A stretch of DNA of 64,000 nt from Streptomyces olivochromogenes (GCF_001514115.1 NZ_KQ948470.1:62001-126000); one strand, 5' to 3'. Positions 25,841 to 34,748 are shown, counted from the first letter of the stretch. The notes: generated by a model not told the origin, from the sequence alone. Numbers and translations are program-made.

Positions 25841-27187
25841 ATGACCGTCAACGGCTCTGACGATGTACTGCTTGTCCACGGCGGAACCCCGCTCGAGGGC
25901 GAGATCCGTGTCCGCGGTGCGAAGAACCTCGTACCGAAGGCCATGGTCGCCGCCCTCCTGGGCAGCGCTCCGAGCCGACTGCGCAATGTCCCCGACATTC
26001 GCGACGTGCGCGTCGTGCGCGGGCTGCTGCAGCTGCACGGCGTGACGGTCCGTCCGGGTGAGGAGCCGGGCGAGCTGATCCTCGACCCGTCGCACGTGGA
26101 GAGCGCGAACGTCGCCGACATCGATGCCCACGCGGGCTCGTCGCGCATCCCGATCCTCTTCTGCGGCCCGCTGCTGCACCGTCTGGGGCACGCGTTCATC
26201 CCCGGTCTCGGCGGCTGTGACATCGGCGGCCGGCCGATCGACTTCCACTTCGAGGTGCTGCGGCAGTTCGGCGCGCGGATCGAGAAGCGCGCGGACGGCC
26301 AGTACCTGGAGGCTCCGCAGCGGCTGCGCGGCACGAAGATCCAGCTGCCGTACCCGTCCGTCGGCGCGACCGAGCAGGTGCTGCTGACGGCGGTGCTCGC
26401 GGAGGGCGTCACCGAGCTGTCCAACGCGGCCGTGGAGCCCGAGATCGAGGACCTCATCTGCGTACTGCAGAAGATGGGCGCGATCATCGCCATGGACACC
26501 GACCGGACGATCCGCATCACCGGTGTGGACTCGCTCGGCGGCTACACCCACGCGGCTCTCCCGGACCGCCTGGAGGCCGCCTCCTGGGCTTCCGCGGCGC
26601 TGGCGACCGAAGGCAACATCTACGTCCGCGGCGCCCAGCAGCGCTCGATGATGACGTTCCTGAACACCTACCGCAAGGTGGGCGGCGCGTTCGAGATCGA
26701 CGACGAGGGCATCCGCTTCTGGCACCCGGGCTCGCAGCTCAAGTCCATCGCCCTGGAGACGGACGTCCATCCCGGTTTCCAGACCGACTGGCAGCAGCCG
26801 CTGGTGGTCGCCCTGACGCAGGCCACGGGTCTGTCGATCATCCACGAGACGGTGTACGAGTCCCGCCTCGGCTTCACCTCCGCGCTGAACCAGATGGGCG
26901 CGCACATCCAGCTCTACCGCGAGTGCCTCGGCGGCTCGAACTGCCGCTTCGGCCAGCGCAACTTCCTGCACTCGGCCGTCGTTTCGGGCCCCACCAAGCT
27001 CCAGGGCGCCGACCTGGTCATCCCCGACCTCCGCGGCGGCTTCTCGTACCTGATCGCCGCCCTCGCGGCCCAGGGCACCTCCCGCGTCCACGGCATCGAC
27101 CTGATCAACCGCGGCTACGAGAACTTCATGGAGAAGCTCGTGGAACTGGGCGCGAAGGTGGAGCTGCCGGGCAAGGCGCTCGGATAA
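25841..27187 (+). CDS. murA: UDP-N-acetylglucosamine 1-carboxyvinyltransferase (MurA)
   Basis: MurA transfers enolpyruvate from phosphoenolpyruvate to UDP-GlcNAc, the first committed step of peptidoglycan synthesis in the cytoplasm. The 448-residue protein has the two-lobed EPSP-synthase-like fold. Lys28-Asn29 (RGAKNLVPKAM) bind substrate, and the loop Cys is Cys126 in GGCDIGGRP. The Cys is the residue fosfomycin alkylates, so the enzyme is predicted sensitive; some actinobacterial MurA enzymes carry Asp here. A hairpin terminator follows at 27295-27329. A TACTTA hexamer at 25740 could be a -10 element. Confidence 0.93.
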   Translation: MTVNGSDDVLLVHGGTPLEGEIRVRGAKNLVPKAMVAALLGSAPSRLRNVPDIRDVRVVRGLLQLHGVTVRPGEEPGELILDPSHVESANVADIDAHAGSSRIPILFCGPLLHRLGHAFIPGLGGCDIGGRPIDFHFEVLRQFGARIEKRADGQYLEAPQRLRGTKIQLPYPSVGATEQVLLTAVLAEGVTELSNAAVEPEIEDLICVLQKMGAIIAMDTDRTIRITGVDSLGGYTHAALPDRLEAASWASAALATEGNIYVRGAQQRSMMTFLNTYRKVGGAFEIDDEGIRFWHPGSQLKSIALETDVHPGFQTDWQQPLVVALTQATGLSIIHETVYESRLGFTSALNQMGAHIQLYRECLGGSNCRFGQRNFLHSAVVSGPTKLQGADLVIPDLRGGFSYLIAALAAQGTSRVHGIDLINRGYENFMEKLVELGAKVELPGKALG

Positions 27188-27294
27188 CACGGCTGACGCC
27201 CGGGACAGCACGGCCGGCGCTCGGGTAGCACGGCTGTCTGTCGCCCGGCGGCGCTGACGGCGCCCGGGCCACAGTTCCAGGTGTGCGTACGACG

Positions 27295-27329
27295 ATGGGG
27301 CGGCCCCCCGGTCAAGGGGGCCGCCCCAT
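27295..27329. terminator. Bidirectional terminator between murA and hupA
   Basis: A perfect 14-bp stem (27295-27308 with 27316-27329) around a 7-base loop lies between the convergent murA and hupA genes. Confidence 0.85.
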
Positions 27330-27375
27330 TGGCGTTACTGCGGTTCGTGCGCCGTCCCGAGGCACACGGACGCGG

Positions 27376-27657
27376 CTACTTGCCCTTGGCCGCTTCCTTG
27401 AGCTTGCTGCCCGCGGAGACCTTCACGCTGTAGCCGGCCGGGATCTGGATCGGGTCGCCGGTCTGCGGGTTGCGCGCGGTGCGAGCGGCACGGTGGGTGC
27501 GCTCGAAGGTCAGGAAGCCGGGGATGGTGACCTTCTCGTCGCCCTTGGCAACGATCTCGCCGACGGTCTCGGCGAACGCGGCCAGAACGGCGTCGGCGTC
27601 CTTGCGGGTCACCTCGGCGCGGTCGGCCAGCGCGGCCACCAGCTCACTGCGGTTCAT
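27376..27657 (-). CDS. hupA: HU-family nucleoid protein
   Basis: The 93-residue histone-like protein begins MNRSELVAALADRAEVTRKDAD and has the HU DNA-binding arm (GFLTFERTHRAARTARNPQTG). GGGAG precedes the ATG. Its length matches the short HupA form; it lacks the lysine-rich tail of the sporulation-associated HupS. It coats and bends DNA as a dimer. Two near-identical 21-base repeats lie 180-220 bases upstream. Confidence 0.93.
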   Translation of the reverse strand: MNRSELVAALADRAEVTRKDADAVLAAFAETVGEIVAKGDEKVTIPGFLTFERTHRAARTARNPQTGDPIQIPAGYSVKVSAGSKLKEAAKGK

Positions 27658-27836
27658 GTTGTTACTCCCGTGTTCTTCTTGCCGTTGAGGCGTGCCACGC
27701 GGCGGAGCCGCATGTTGGATGCGGCGAAGCCGATGCTGCCAGGGCCCTCGGTCGGTCCCCGGACCCGGGTCCGTAGCCAGACCCTCGCGCCCGAAGACGC
27801 ATCCTGCCCCCACCTGCGGCGGGAAAGCCAATCCGG

Positions 27837-27878
27837 CACCCCTGGGAGTCACACGAACACCCTTGGGAGTCACACGAA
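27837..27878. repeat. Tandem 21-base direct repeats upstream of hupA
   Basis: CACCCCTGGGAGTCACACGAA (27837-27857) and CACCCTTGGGAGTCACACGAA (27858-27878) differ at one base. Head-to-tail spacing of two helical turns suits cooperative binding of a regulator on one DNA face. The repeats are not coding. Confidence 0.55.
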
Positions 27879-27960
27879 AAGCGCCACTGCCTCAGTGTGG
27901 TGACGCTCCGTCCGCTCCCGGCAGCGGACCGCAGGGCCTGGGAGGCCTGGGAGGCCTGAG

Positions 27961-27989
27961 CCTGGCCGCCACCCTAGAGGGCGGCCAGG
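27961..27989 (-). terminator. Terminator after the malic enzyme gene
   Basis: CCTGGCCGCC (27961-27970) pairs with GGCGGCCAGG (27980-27989) around a 9-base loop, about 118 bases past the malic-enzyme stop. Confidence 0.6.
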
Positions 27990-28107
27990 GACCCCGCATC
28001 CCGCGACGCGCCGACGCGCGGCCGTCGTGGCGATCGTCACAGCAAGTCACACCGCCGGATCCGGGGGCGGCAGGCCCCCGGCGACGCCCGTACCGGCGCC
28101 GAGTGCC

Positions 28108-29529
28108 CTACTCCGCCGCTGTCACACCCGCGGCCTTCGCCGCGGAGCGCACCGCTCCGGCGACCGCGCCCGCGACCTTGTCGTTGAAGACGCTGGGGAT
28201 GATGTAGTTCGCGTTGAGCTCGTCCTCGGTCACCACGTCCGCGAGCGCGGCCGCGGCGGCCAGCATCATCTCGGTGTTGACCGTGCGGGACTGGGCGTCC
28301 AGGAGGCCGCGGAAGACGCCCGGGAAGACCAGCACGTTGTTGATCTGGTTGGGGAAGTCGGAGCGGCCGGTGGCCACAACTGCCGCGGTCTGGCGGGCGA
28401 TTGCCGGGTCGACCTCGGGGTCGGGGTTCGCGAGCGCGAACACGATGGCACCCTCGGCCATGGCGGCCACGTCGTCGCCGTCGAGCACGTTCGGGGCGGA
28501 GACGCCGATGAACACGTCGGCGCCGCGCACGGCCTCCTTCAACGTGCCCGTGAGGCCCTCGGGGTTGGTGTTGTCGGCGACCCAGCGCAGTGGCGAGTCG
28601 GAAGCCGCGTCGACGAGGTCCGCGCGGTCCGCGTGCACGACACCGTGGATGTCGGCGACGACGGCGTTCTTGACGCCCGCGGCGATGAGCAGCTTCAGGA
28701 TGGCCGTACCGGCCGCGCCCGCGCCGGACATGACGACCCGGATGTCACCGATGGCCTTGCCCGCCACGCGCAGGGCGTTGGTGAGGGCGGCCAGGACGAC
28801 GATCGCGGTGCCGTGCTGGTCGTCGTGGAAGACGGGGATGTCGAGGGCCTCGCGCAGCCGGGCCTCGATCTCGAAGCAGCGCGGCGCGGAGATGTCCTCC
28901 AGGTTGATACCCGCGAAGCCGGGGGCGATGGCCTTGACGATCTCGACGATCGCGTCGGTGTCCTGGGTGTCCAGGCAGATCGGCCAGGCGTCGATGCCGG
29001 CGAAGCGCTTGAAGAGGGCCGCCTTGCCCTCCATGACCGGGAGGGCGGCCATCGGGCCGATGTTCCCGAGGCCCAGCACGGCGGAGCCGTCCGTCACGAC
29101 CGCAACGGAGTTGCGCTTGATGGTGAGGCGGCGGGCGTCCTCGGGGTTCTCGGCGATCGCCATGCACACGCGGGCCACGCCCGGGGTGTAGATCATGGAG
29201 AGGTCGTCACGGTTGCGGATCGGGTGCTTCGACTGCATCTCGATCTTGCCGCCGAGGTGCATGAGGAACGTACGGTCGGAGACCTTGCCCAGCGTGACGC
29301 CCTCGATGCCGCGCAGCTGCTGGACGATCTCGTCGGCGTGGGCCGTGGAGCTCGCCGCGATGGTGACGTCGATCCGGAGCTTCTCGTGGCCTGAGGCGGT
29401 CACGTCGAGGCCGGTCACCGAGCCTCCGTGGGACTCTACGGCCGTGGTGATCTGGGAGACCGCGGTTCCGCTCGCGGGCACCTCCAGTCGGACCGTAATC
29501 GAGTAGGAGACGCTGGGCGCCGTTGCCAT
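28108..29529 (-). CDS. Malic enzyme with N-terminal ACT-like domain
   Basis: The 473-residue enzyme oxidatively decarboxylates malate to pyruvate with NAD(P). Residues 1-85 form an ACT-like regulatory domain (SYSITVRLEVPASGTAVSQI). The catalytic part follows (IYTPGVARVC, the Lys of GKAALFKRFAG, metal ligands in INLEDISAP and FHDDQHGTA), then the nucleotide-binding fold SGAGAAGTAILK. From memory it corresponds to the S. coelicolor SCO2951 enzyme, reported as NAD-dependent; cofactor choice is not provable here. GAGGAAG precedes the ATG, and a palindrome lies about 107 bases upstream. Confidence 0.9.
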   Translation of the reverse strand: MATAPSVSYSITVRLEVPASGTAVSQITTAVESHGGSVTGLDVTASGHEKLRIDVTIAASSTAHADEIVQQLRGIEGVTLGKVSDRTFLMHLGGKIEMQSKHPIRNRDDLSMIYTPGVARVCMAIAENPEDARRLTIKRNSVAVVTDGSAVLGLGNIGPMAALPVMEGKAALFKRFAGIDAWPICLDTQDTDAIVEIVKAIAPGFAGINLEDISAPRCFEIEARLREALDIPVFHDDQHGTAIVVLAALTNALRVAGKAIGDIRVVMSGAGAAGTAILKLLIAAGVKNAVVADIHGVVHADRADLVDAASDSPLRWVADNTNPEGLTGTLKEAVRGADVFIGVSAPNVLDGDDVAAMAEGAIVFALANPDPEVDPAIARQTAAVVATGRSDFPNQINNVLVFPGVFRGLLDAQSRTVNTEMMLAAAAALADVVTEDELNANYIIPSVFNDKVAGAVAGAVRSAAKAAGVTAAE

Positions 29530-29635
29530 GGCCGACTTCCTCTGCTTTCACCGTGTACTGCTGGGTCGCGCTGTCTCGCGGGTATGCCGTCCGATCGTCG
29601 CACCTACCCCTCAGTACGTGGTAGCCGCCCCGGAT

Positions 29636-29654
29636 TGCGAACGTTTTGTTCGCA
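29636..29654. promoter_or_regulatory. Palindrome upstream of the malic enzyme gene
   Basis: TGCGAAC and GTTCGCA form a 7-5-7 inverted repeat (spacer GTTTT), 107 bases before the start codon. It could be an operator; the binding protein is unknown. Confidence 0.4.
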
Positions 29655-29741
29655 GGTAAGGCGTGCATTTTCGGAAGGCAACTTCCACCATACGAGAGTA
29701 CGTGAACCTCGGGGGAAACGTTCGGCCAACGAGAGCCGGAC

Positions 29742-29784
29742 AACGAAAGAGGCTCACGTCAGGTGACGTGAGCCTCTTCTCGTT
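29742..29784 (-). terminator. Long hairpin terminator after the HelD-like gene
   Basis: AAGAGGCTCACGTCA (29747-29761) pairs with TGACGTGAGCCTCTT (29764-29778). The stem extends by AACGA/TCGTT with one bulged base. It lies about 170 bases beyond the HelD-like stop. Confidence 0.75.
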
Positions 29785-29953
29785 CAGTGACACCGACCCG
29801 CCATGCTCGCCTCGCGGCAAGTGGTCGCTCGTAGCGACGAAGGTTGGGCCCGGGGGCTTGGATCGGGCCGGTGTCACATCCACGGTAACAAACGATCCCC
29901 GTAAGGCAATTCCCACCCCGAGAGTTCATTTGGGGCGTCGGCCCCCTCGGGGG

Positions 29954-32380
29954 TCAGTCCCGGAGCAGATCCGGCACCCCGTTCGCGTCGGGTTCGTCGC
30001 GGTCGCCGGAGACGATCGTCAGCTGCTGCGTGGCCCGGGTGAGGGCGACGTACAGCACCCGCAGACCCGCGGGCGACTCGTCGGCGATCTCCGCCGGCGA
30101 GACGACCACCGTCGCGTCGTACTCCAGTCCCTTCGCCTCCAGGCTCCCGAGCGCCACCACCCGTTCGCCGAGCCCGGCGAGCCAGCGGGCGGCCTCCTCG
30201 CGCCGGTTCATGGCCACCACGACGCCCACCGTGCCGTCCACCCGGTCCAGCAGACGCGCGGCCTCGGCGCGCACGGTCTGCGCGAGCGAGTCCCGTACGC
30301 CGGTGTCCGCCTTGTTCGTCGCCACGAAACGCGGCTCGACCCCGGTGGACCGTACGGCCGAGGGGGACTCGGAGCCGGGCATGGCGAGGGCGAGGACCTT
30401 GGCGGCCAGCTCGGCGATCTCGGCGGGGTTGCGGTAGTTGACGGTGAGGGTGAAGCGGCGCCGGGGACGGCTTCCCAGGGCCTCGTCACGGGCCTCCGCG
30501 GCCTCGTCGGGGTCCGACCACGAGGACTGCGCCGGGTCGCCCACGACGGTCCAGGTGGCCTGCCGGCCGCGTCTGCCCACCATCCGCCACTGCATGGGCG
30601 TGAGGTCCTGCGCCTCGTCGACGATGACGTGCGCGTACTCGACGCGCTCCTGCGCCAGCCGCTCGGCCCGCTCGCGCTGCGACTCCTCGCGTACGGGCAT
30701 GAGCTCCTCGAGACCGGTGAGCTGGTCCAGCGGGTCCAGCTCACGGCGTTTGCGGGGCCGGACGGGCATCCCCAGGATCGCCTGGAGCTCGTCCAGCATC
30801 GCCACGTCGTGGACGGACAGCCCGTCCCGCTTGAGCGAGCGCGCGACCCGGCGCACCTCGCCGGGGTTGAGGATCCGGCGCGCCCAGCGGCCGAGGCGCC
30901 GCTCGTCTGCCATGGCGGCGAGGACGCCCCGCGGGGTCAGCTCGGGCCACCACGCGTTCACGAAGTCGATGAAGCTGTCCTCGGAGGCGACGTCCTCGTC
31001 GAAGGACGACCGCAGCTCGGCGGCCAGCTCCGGGTCCGTGTGCCGCGTACCGGCCCCGGACTTCGCCCACAGCGCGTCCAGCAGCAGCTTGCGGGCGCGC
31101 GGGCGCAGCAGGTTCACCGGCGCGGTCCCGCTCAGCGCGTTGTGCTTGATGCGGTCGAGCTCGGCGGCCTCCAGCTCCAGGCGCCGCCCGAAGGCGACGA
31201 CGCGCAGGCGGGTGGGGGTGCCCGCGGGGGCCGGGGCGGCCTCCTCGCCGAAGGCGAGCTGCTCCGACCGGCCCCCGGCGGCGGTGGACCGACCCGGGCT
31301 GCCGCCGGGCGTCTCCAGCGCGCCCCTGGCGGCCTTCCGCAGCACCTTGAGCATCCTGTACGAGCCCTTGGCGCGGGCGACGGCCGGGGAGTCGTACAGG
31401 GTGGCCTCCGCGCCGTCGACGAGGGAGCCGATGGCGCGGATGGCGACCTGGCCCTCCTCGCCGAGGGAGGGCAGCACGCCCTCCGTGTAGGCGACCAGGA
31501 GCGGGGTCGGGGAGACGATCAGGATGCCGCCCGCGTACCGGCGGCGGTCCTGGTAGAGGAGGTAGGCCGCCCGGTGCAGGGCCACGGCCGTCTTGCCGGT
31601 GCCGGGGCCGCCCTCCACGTAGGTCACCGACGCGGCGGGGGCGCGGATCACCAGGTCCTGTTCGGCCTGGATGGACGCCACGATGTCCCGCATGGTGTGG
31701 CTGCGGGCCTGGCCGAGCGCGGCCATCAGGGCGCCGTCGCCGATCACCGGGAGTTCCCGGCCGTCGAGGGTGGCCTTGAGCTCGGGGCGCATCAGGTCGT
31801 CCTCGACGCCGAGGACCTTGCGGCCCTTGGAGCGGATGACCCGGCGGCGTACGACGCGGCCCGGGTCGACCGGTGTCGAGCGGTAGAACGGGGCCGCGGC
31901 GGGCGCCCGCCAGTCGATGACCAGCGGCGCGTAGTCCGCGTCCAGCACCCCGATGCGGCCGATGTGGAGCGTCTCGGCGATGGTGGCGTACTGACCGGTC
32001 TCGTCCACCTGTACGACACCCTCGGCCGGTTCGACAGCCGTGTAGGCGCCGTCCGGGCCCTTCTTGCCGTCCTTCCCGAGCAACAGGTCGATCCGGCCGA
32101 AGAGGAAGTCCTCGAACTCGTTGTTCAGGCGATTCAGATGAATCCCCGCCCGGAACACCTGGGCGTCGCGCTCCGCGAGCGCCCCCGGTGTACCGACCTG
32201 GCCGCGCTGGGCGGCATCGTTCATCAGGAACTCCGCCTCGTGGATCTTCTCCTCGAGGCGCCGGTACACCCGGTCCAGATGTTGCTGCTCGACGCTGATC
32301 TCACGATCCCGTACGGAATCGTCCTGTGCGGAATCGTGGATCTGGTCGAGCGCGGTTTCCTGCTGAGCCTGAGCGGCCAC
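29954..32380 (-). CDS. HelD-like superfamily 1 ATPase (RNA polymerase-associated)
   Basis: The 808-residue protein has a long N-terminal helical region (about residues 20-100, VEQQHLDRVYRRLEEKIHEA) likely to form the antiparallel coiled coil of HelD proteins. UvrD-like motor motifs follow: EGGPGTGKTA (motif I), VDEAQDLT (II), VGDPAQS (III), LTVNYRNP (IV), GLEYDATVV (V) and YVALTRATQ (VI). HelD releases stalled RNA polymerase using ATP. It is convergent in neither direction and sits immediately after the rsuA-sigU pair on the same strand. A DNA-repair helicase is the alternative reading, but the N-terminal architecture favours HelD. Confidence 0.8.
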   Translation of the reverse strand: MAAQAQQETALDQIHDSAQDDSVRDREISVEQQHLDRVYRRLEEKIHEAEFLMNDAAQRGQVGTPGALAERDAQVFRAGIHLNRLNNEFEDFLFGRIDLLLGKDGKKGPDGAYTAVEPAEGVVQVDETGQYATIAETLHIGRIGVLDADYAPLVIDWRAPAAAPFYRSTPVDPGRVVRRRVIRSKGRKVLGVEDDLMRPELKATLDGRELPVIGDGALMAALGQARSHTMRDIVASIQAEQDLVIRAPAASVTYVEGGPGTGKTAVALHRAAYLLYQDRRRYAGGILIVSPTPLLVAYTEGVLPSLGEEGQVAIRAIGSLVDGAEATLYDSPAVARAKGSYRMLKVLRKAARGALETPGGSPGRSTAAGGRSEQLAFGEEAAPAPAGTPTRLRVVAFGRRLELEAAELDRIKHNALSGTAPVNLLRPRARKLLLDALWAKSGAGTRHTDPELAAELRSSFDEDVASEDSFIDFVNAWWPELTPRGVLAAMADERRLGRWARRILNPGEVRRVARSLKRDGLSVHDVAMLDELQAILGMPVRPRKRRELDPLDQLTGLEELMPVREESQRERAERLAQERVEYAHVIVDEAQDLTPMQWRMVGRRGRQATWTVVGDPAQSSWSDPDEAAEARDEALGSRPRRRFTLTVNYRNPAEIAELAAKVLALAMPGSESPSAVRSTGVEPRFVATNKADTGVRDSLAQTVRAEAARLLDRVDGTVGVVVAMNRREEAARWLAGLGERVVALGSLEAKGLEYDATVVVSPAEIADESPAGLRVLYVALTRATQQLTIVSGDRDEPDANGVPDLLRD

Positions 32381-32463
32381 CGGGCCCCCTTCTGACGTGC
32401 TGGGCAGCCGTCAACCGTACGCGAAGGGGACCCCGTGAGGCTACGTGCGCGCCCCGAGATCGC

Positions 32464-33294
32464 TCACACGTTCACCTCGACGAGCCGCTTCCCGTCGAAG
32501 GTCATGACCTCGAAGTGGTCGATCTCGCTCGGGTTGAAGGCCGCGCCGCCGTGGACGTAGAGGGGCTTCTTCGCCTCTTCCGTCTTGGCGTTCGCAATGC
32601 CGTAGCCCCAGTTCGGGACCGACCAGGAGGTCACCGTCTCGCGTTCGCCGTTCTTGCCGACGGCGATCAGGGAGCACTTCAGCGGGCCCTTGACGTTCTT
32701 GAGCTGGAGGACGGCGTGGGTGCCCCAGTCCTTCTTCTCGATCGCGACGACGGCGTTGACCTTGGTGCTCGGGTCCGTGGCCGACTTCTTGTCCGTCATG
32801 ACGTCGAAGGCGGCCTTGGCTGGGCTGGTGGCCATCGCAGAGTCGGGCGACGCGGTGGTGGTGGTGCCGCCGCCGTTGACGGCCATCACCGTCAGCGGGC
32901 CGCCGATGATCAGCGCGGCCGCGGCGGCCACGAGGTAGAGGCCGCGCCGGCGCTTGACCGCGCGTCGCTCCGACACCTCGTCGACCAGCCGTTCCGCGAG
33001 CTGTGGGCTCGGGCGGGCGGCCAGCGACTCGCCGATGGCCGGGGTGCCCTGGGAGGCGGGCAGATCCGCGAGCGCGGCGAGCATCGGTTCCATCCCGGCG
33101 AGCTCGTCGAGCTGCTGGCCGCACCACTCACAGGTGGCGAGATGGGCCTCGAAGGCCGTCGCTTCGGCGTCGTCGAGGATGCCGAGGGCGTAGGCGCCGA
33201 CGGTTTCGTGAATGTTGTCACCGGGGTTCTGTTGTCCCCGTGGTCCCTGCATGGCTCCTGGACCGCCTGTTCCGTAACCCCCGTATGCGTTCAT
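32464..33294 (-). CDS. rsuA: Anti-sigma factor of SigU (RsuA-like), zinc-binding
   Basis: This 276-residue membrane protein holds its sigma factor inactive. The cytoplasmic N-terminus has the ZAS motif His51-x3-Cys55-x2-Cys58 (HLATCEWCG). One membrane segment follows (about residues 117-138), then an extracytoplasmic domain of 130 residues that may sense envelope state. The ATG overlaps the sigma-factor stop (ATGA), giving paired synthesis. The name follows the S. coelicolor sigU-rsuA pair, whose genomic setting this matches. Confidence 0.85.
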   Translation of the reverse strand: MNAYGGYGTGGPGAMQGPRGQQNPGDNIHETVGAYALGILDDAEATAFEAHLATCEWCGQQLDELAGMEPMLAALADLPASQGTPAIGESLAARPSPQLAERLVDEVSERRAVKRRRGLYLVAAAAALIIGGPLTVMAVNGGGTTTTASPDSAMATSPAKAAFDVMTDKKSATDPSTKVNAVVAIEKKDWGTHAVLQLKNVKGPLKCSLIAVGKNGERETVTSWSVPNWGYGIANAKTEEAKKPLYVHGGAAFNPSEIDHFEVMTFDGKRLVEVNV

Positions 33295-33881
33295 GCCGTC
33301 ACCCCCCGCTCCTCCAGCGCCAGCTTCATCGACCGCAGGGCGTAGAACACCCGGGAGCGCACGGTGCCGCTGGGTATGCCGAGCGTCTCGGCCGCCTCAT
33401 TGACCGTACGCCCTTTGAAGTACGTTTCGACCAGAACTTCCCTGTGAGCAGGGGTCAGGTCGTCCAGCGCGTCCGACAGTGTCATCAGCCACAACGCCTT
33501 GTCGATCTCGTCCTCCGCGGGGATGACCTCCAGCGGTGACGGGTCCACCTCCTGCGGCCGGGCCTGCCGGCTGCGGTGGCCGTCGATGACGATGCGCCGG
33601 GCGACCGTCACCAGCCAGGGTCGTACCGAACCGGTCGCCCGATTGAGCTGACCGGCGTTCTTCCAGGCACGGATGAGTGTTTCCTGCACAACGTCCTCGG
33701 CACGTTGCCGATCCCCCGCGACCAGCCGCAGCACATACGCGAGCAACGGACCCGCGTGTTCCCGGTACAGCGCACGCATCAGCTCCTCGTCGGGTTCGTT
33801 CGACGAAGCCGACGCAGACGGATTCATGCGATGTCGGGCCCTTGACCTTCGTTCATCAGCCACGGCGGAATCCTTGCGCAC
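33291..33881 (-). CDS. sigU: ECF sigma factor SigU-like
   Basis: The 196-residue sigma factor has region 2 (about 50-115, LYREHAGPLLAYVLRLVAGDRQRAEDVVQETLIRAWKN in segments) and region 4 (about 140-190, GRTVNEAAETLGIPSGTVRSRVFYAL). I chose GTG 33881, because GGAGG lies five bases before it; ATG 33971 and ATG 33827 are alternatives with poorer ribosome sites. It is coupled to its anti-sigma gene. SigU of S. coelicolor is linked to secretion and differentiation, from memory. Confidence 0.83.
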   Translation of the reverse strand: MRKDSAVADERRSRARHRMNPSASASSNEPDEELMRALYREHAGPLLAYVLRLVAGDRQRAEDVVQETLIRAWKNAGQLNRATGSVRPWLVTVARRIVIDGHRSRQARPQEVDPSPLEVIPAEDEIDKALWLMTLSDALDDLTPAHREVLVETYFKGRTVNEAAETLGIPSGTVRSRVFYALRSMKLALEERGVTA

Positions 33882-34090
33882 GCCTACCTCCGGTGTCCGG
33901 GGGATCCCCCAGTCGGTCGCTCGTCCCGGAGTACGTGTCTGGGCGTGCGCATGTTCAAAGAGGTGGGACATATTTCTTGGAAAGGTTGTGAAGGAAGTTT
34001 GTTGATCACTTCAAGCGATCGACACATCACGTAGGGGTGAAGCGAAGACTCCGGATCGCGTCGCCGAGGGCCGGGGCACTGTGACGCGTT

Positions 34091-34162
34091 TCATACACGG
34101 TTCGCGCGTGTCATAGACGATTCACAGCGTCATGGACGGTTCACAAGCGTCATACGCGGTTC
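34091..34162. repeat. Four tandem 19-20-base degenerate repeats
   Basis: TCATRNRCGRTTC recurs at 34091, 34111, 34130 and 34150. The last copy overlaps the stop codon of the CGNR gene. The array lies between that gene's 3' end and the sigU promoter region. It is not coding and forms no single strong hairpin. Confidence 0.55.
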
Positions 34163-34748
34163 ACGCGCGGGCGAGGGCCGCCCGGCGCCGATGCCGGGCC
34201 ACCCGCTCCCGGTTTCCGCACACCTCGCTGGAACACCACCGGCGACGCCGCCCCCGGGAGGTGTCGAGGTAGACGATCGGGCAGTTGTCCCCCTCGCACT
34301 GTCTGAGGCTCGCGCGCGCCGCCGGGTCGGTGAGCAGTTCGAGGGCGTCGCGGGCGATGACGGCGAGCAACCCGGGGCGGCCGGGCGGGGTGTGCAGCCG
34401 GCGCCGCAGCGAGCCGTCGTCCGCGCGTACGGCCCAGGGGGCGGGCGGGGCGGCGAGCGCGACGGCGTTGACGCGGGCGAGCGCGGTGTCGGCGGGCCGC
34501 GCGTCCAGCTCGCCGCGGACCAACCGGCCGACATGACCGCGTAGTTCGCGAAAGCCCACGAGCCAGGAGATGTCGGCCGCCGCGAGCGGGGTGCCCGCGG
34601 GGACGAGCCCGGAGCGGGTGATCCAGGCGCGCAGCCGGTCCACCGAGTCCAGCCGTTCCTCGGGGTGGGTGGTCGCGAGGAGGTCCAGGCAGATCCGCCC
34701 GGAGTCGAATCTCAGCTCGTACGAGGCCGTGGCCATGCCCGATGCCAT
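34161..34748 (-). CDS. ABATE/CGNR zinc-finger protein (putative stress-responsive regulator)
   Basis: The 195-residue protein has an N-terminal ABATE domain (FDSGRICLDLLATTHPEERL) and a C-terminal CGNR zinc finger. The zinc ligands lie in CEGDNCPIVYLDTSRG and CSSEVCGNRERVARHRRR. Such proteins are predicted transcription regulators. A second ATG four codons in (34736) could equally be the start. It is divergent from the DUF1772 gene. Targets are unknown. Confidence 0.85.
   Translation of the reverse strand: MASGMATASYELRFDSGRICLDLLATTHPEERLDSVDRLRAWITRSGLVPAGTPLAAADISWLVGFRELRGHVGRLVRGELDARPADTALARVNAVALAAPPAPWAVRADDGSLRRRLHTPPGRPGLLAVIARDALELLTDPAARASLRQCEGDNCPIVYLDTSRGRRRRWCSSEVCGNRERVARHRRRAALARA

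Larger units (their letters stand above)
27658..28107. other. 450-base gap upstream of hupA
   Basis: No gene is supported. From left to right it holds the hupA leader, 21-base direct repeats (27837-27878), a run of GGAGGCCTG units near 27941-27958, and the malic-enzyme terminator hairpin. The long leader suggests elaborate control of hupA. Confidence 0.5.
29530..29953. other. 424-base gap between malic enzyme and HelD-like genes
   Basis: No gene is supported. It contains the malic-enzyme promoter region with the palindrome at 29636-29654 and a long terminator hairpin at 29742-29784. Confidence 0.5.

Noticed and set aside
29636..29654. LexA (SOS) box upstream of the malic enzyme gene
   Set aside because: The actinobacterial LexA site has GAAC-N4-GTTC. 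Here the spacer is five bases, and malic enzyme is not an SOS gene.
29663..32395. 910-codon plus-strand frame opposite the HelD-like gene
   Set aside because: It is an antisense shadow of a clearly conserved ATPase gene with all its helicase motifs on the minus strand.
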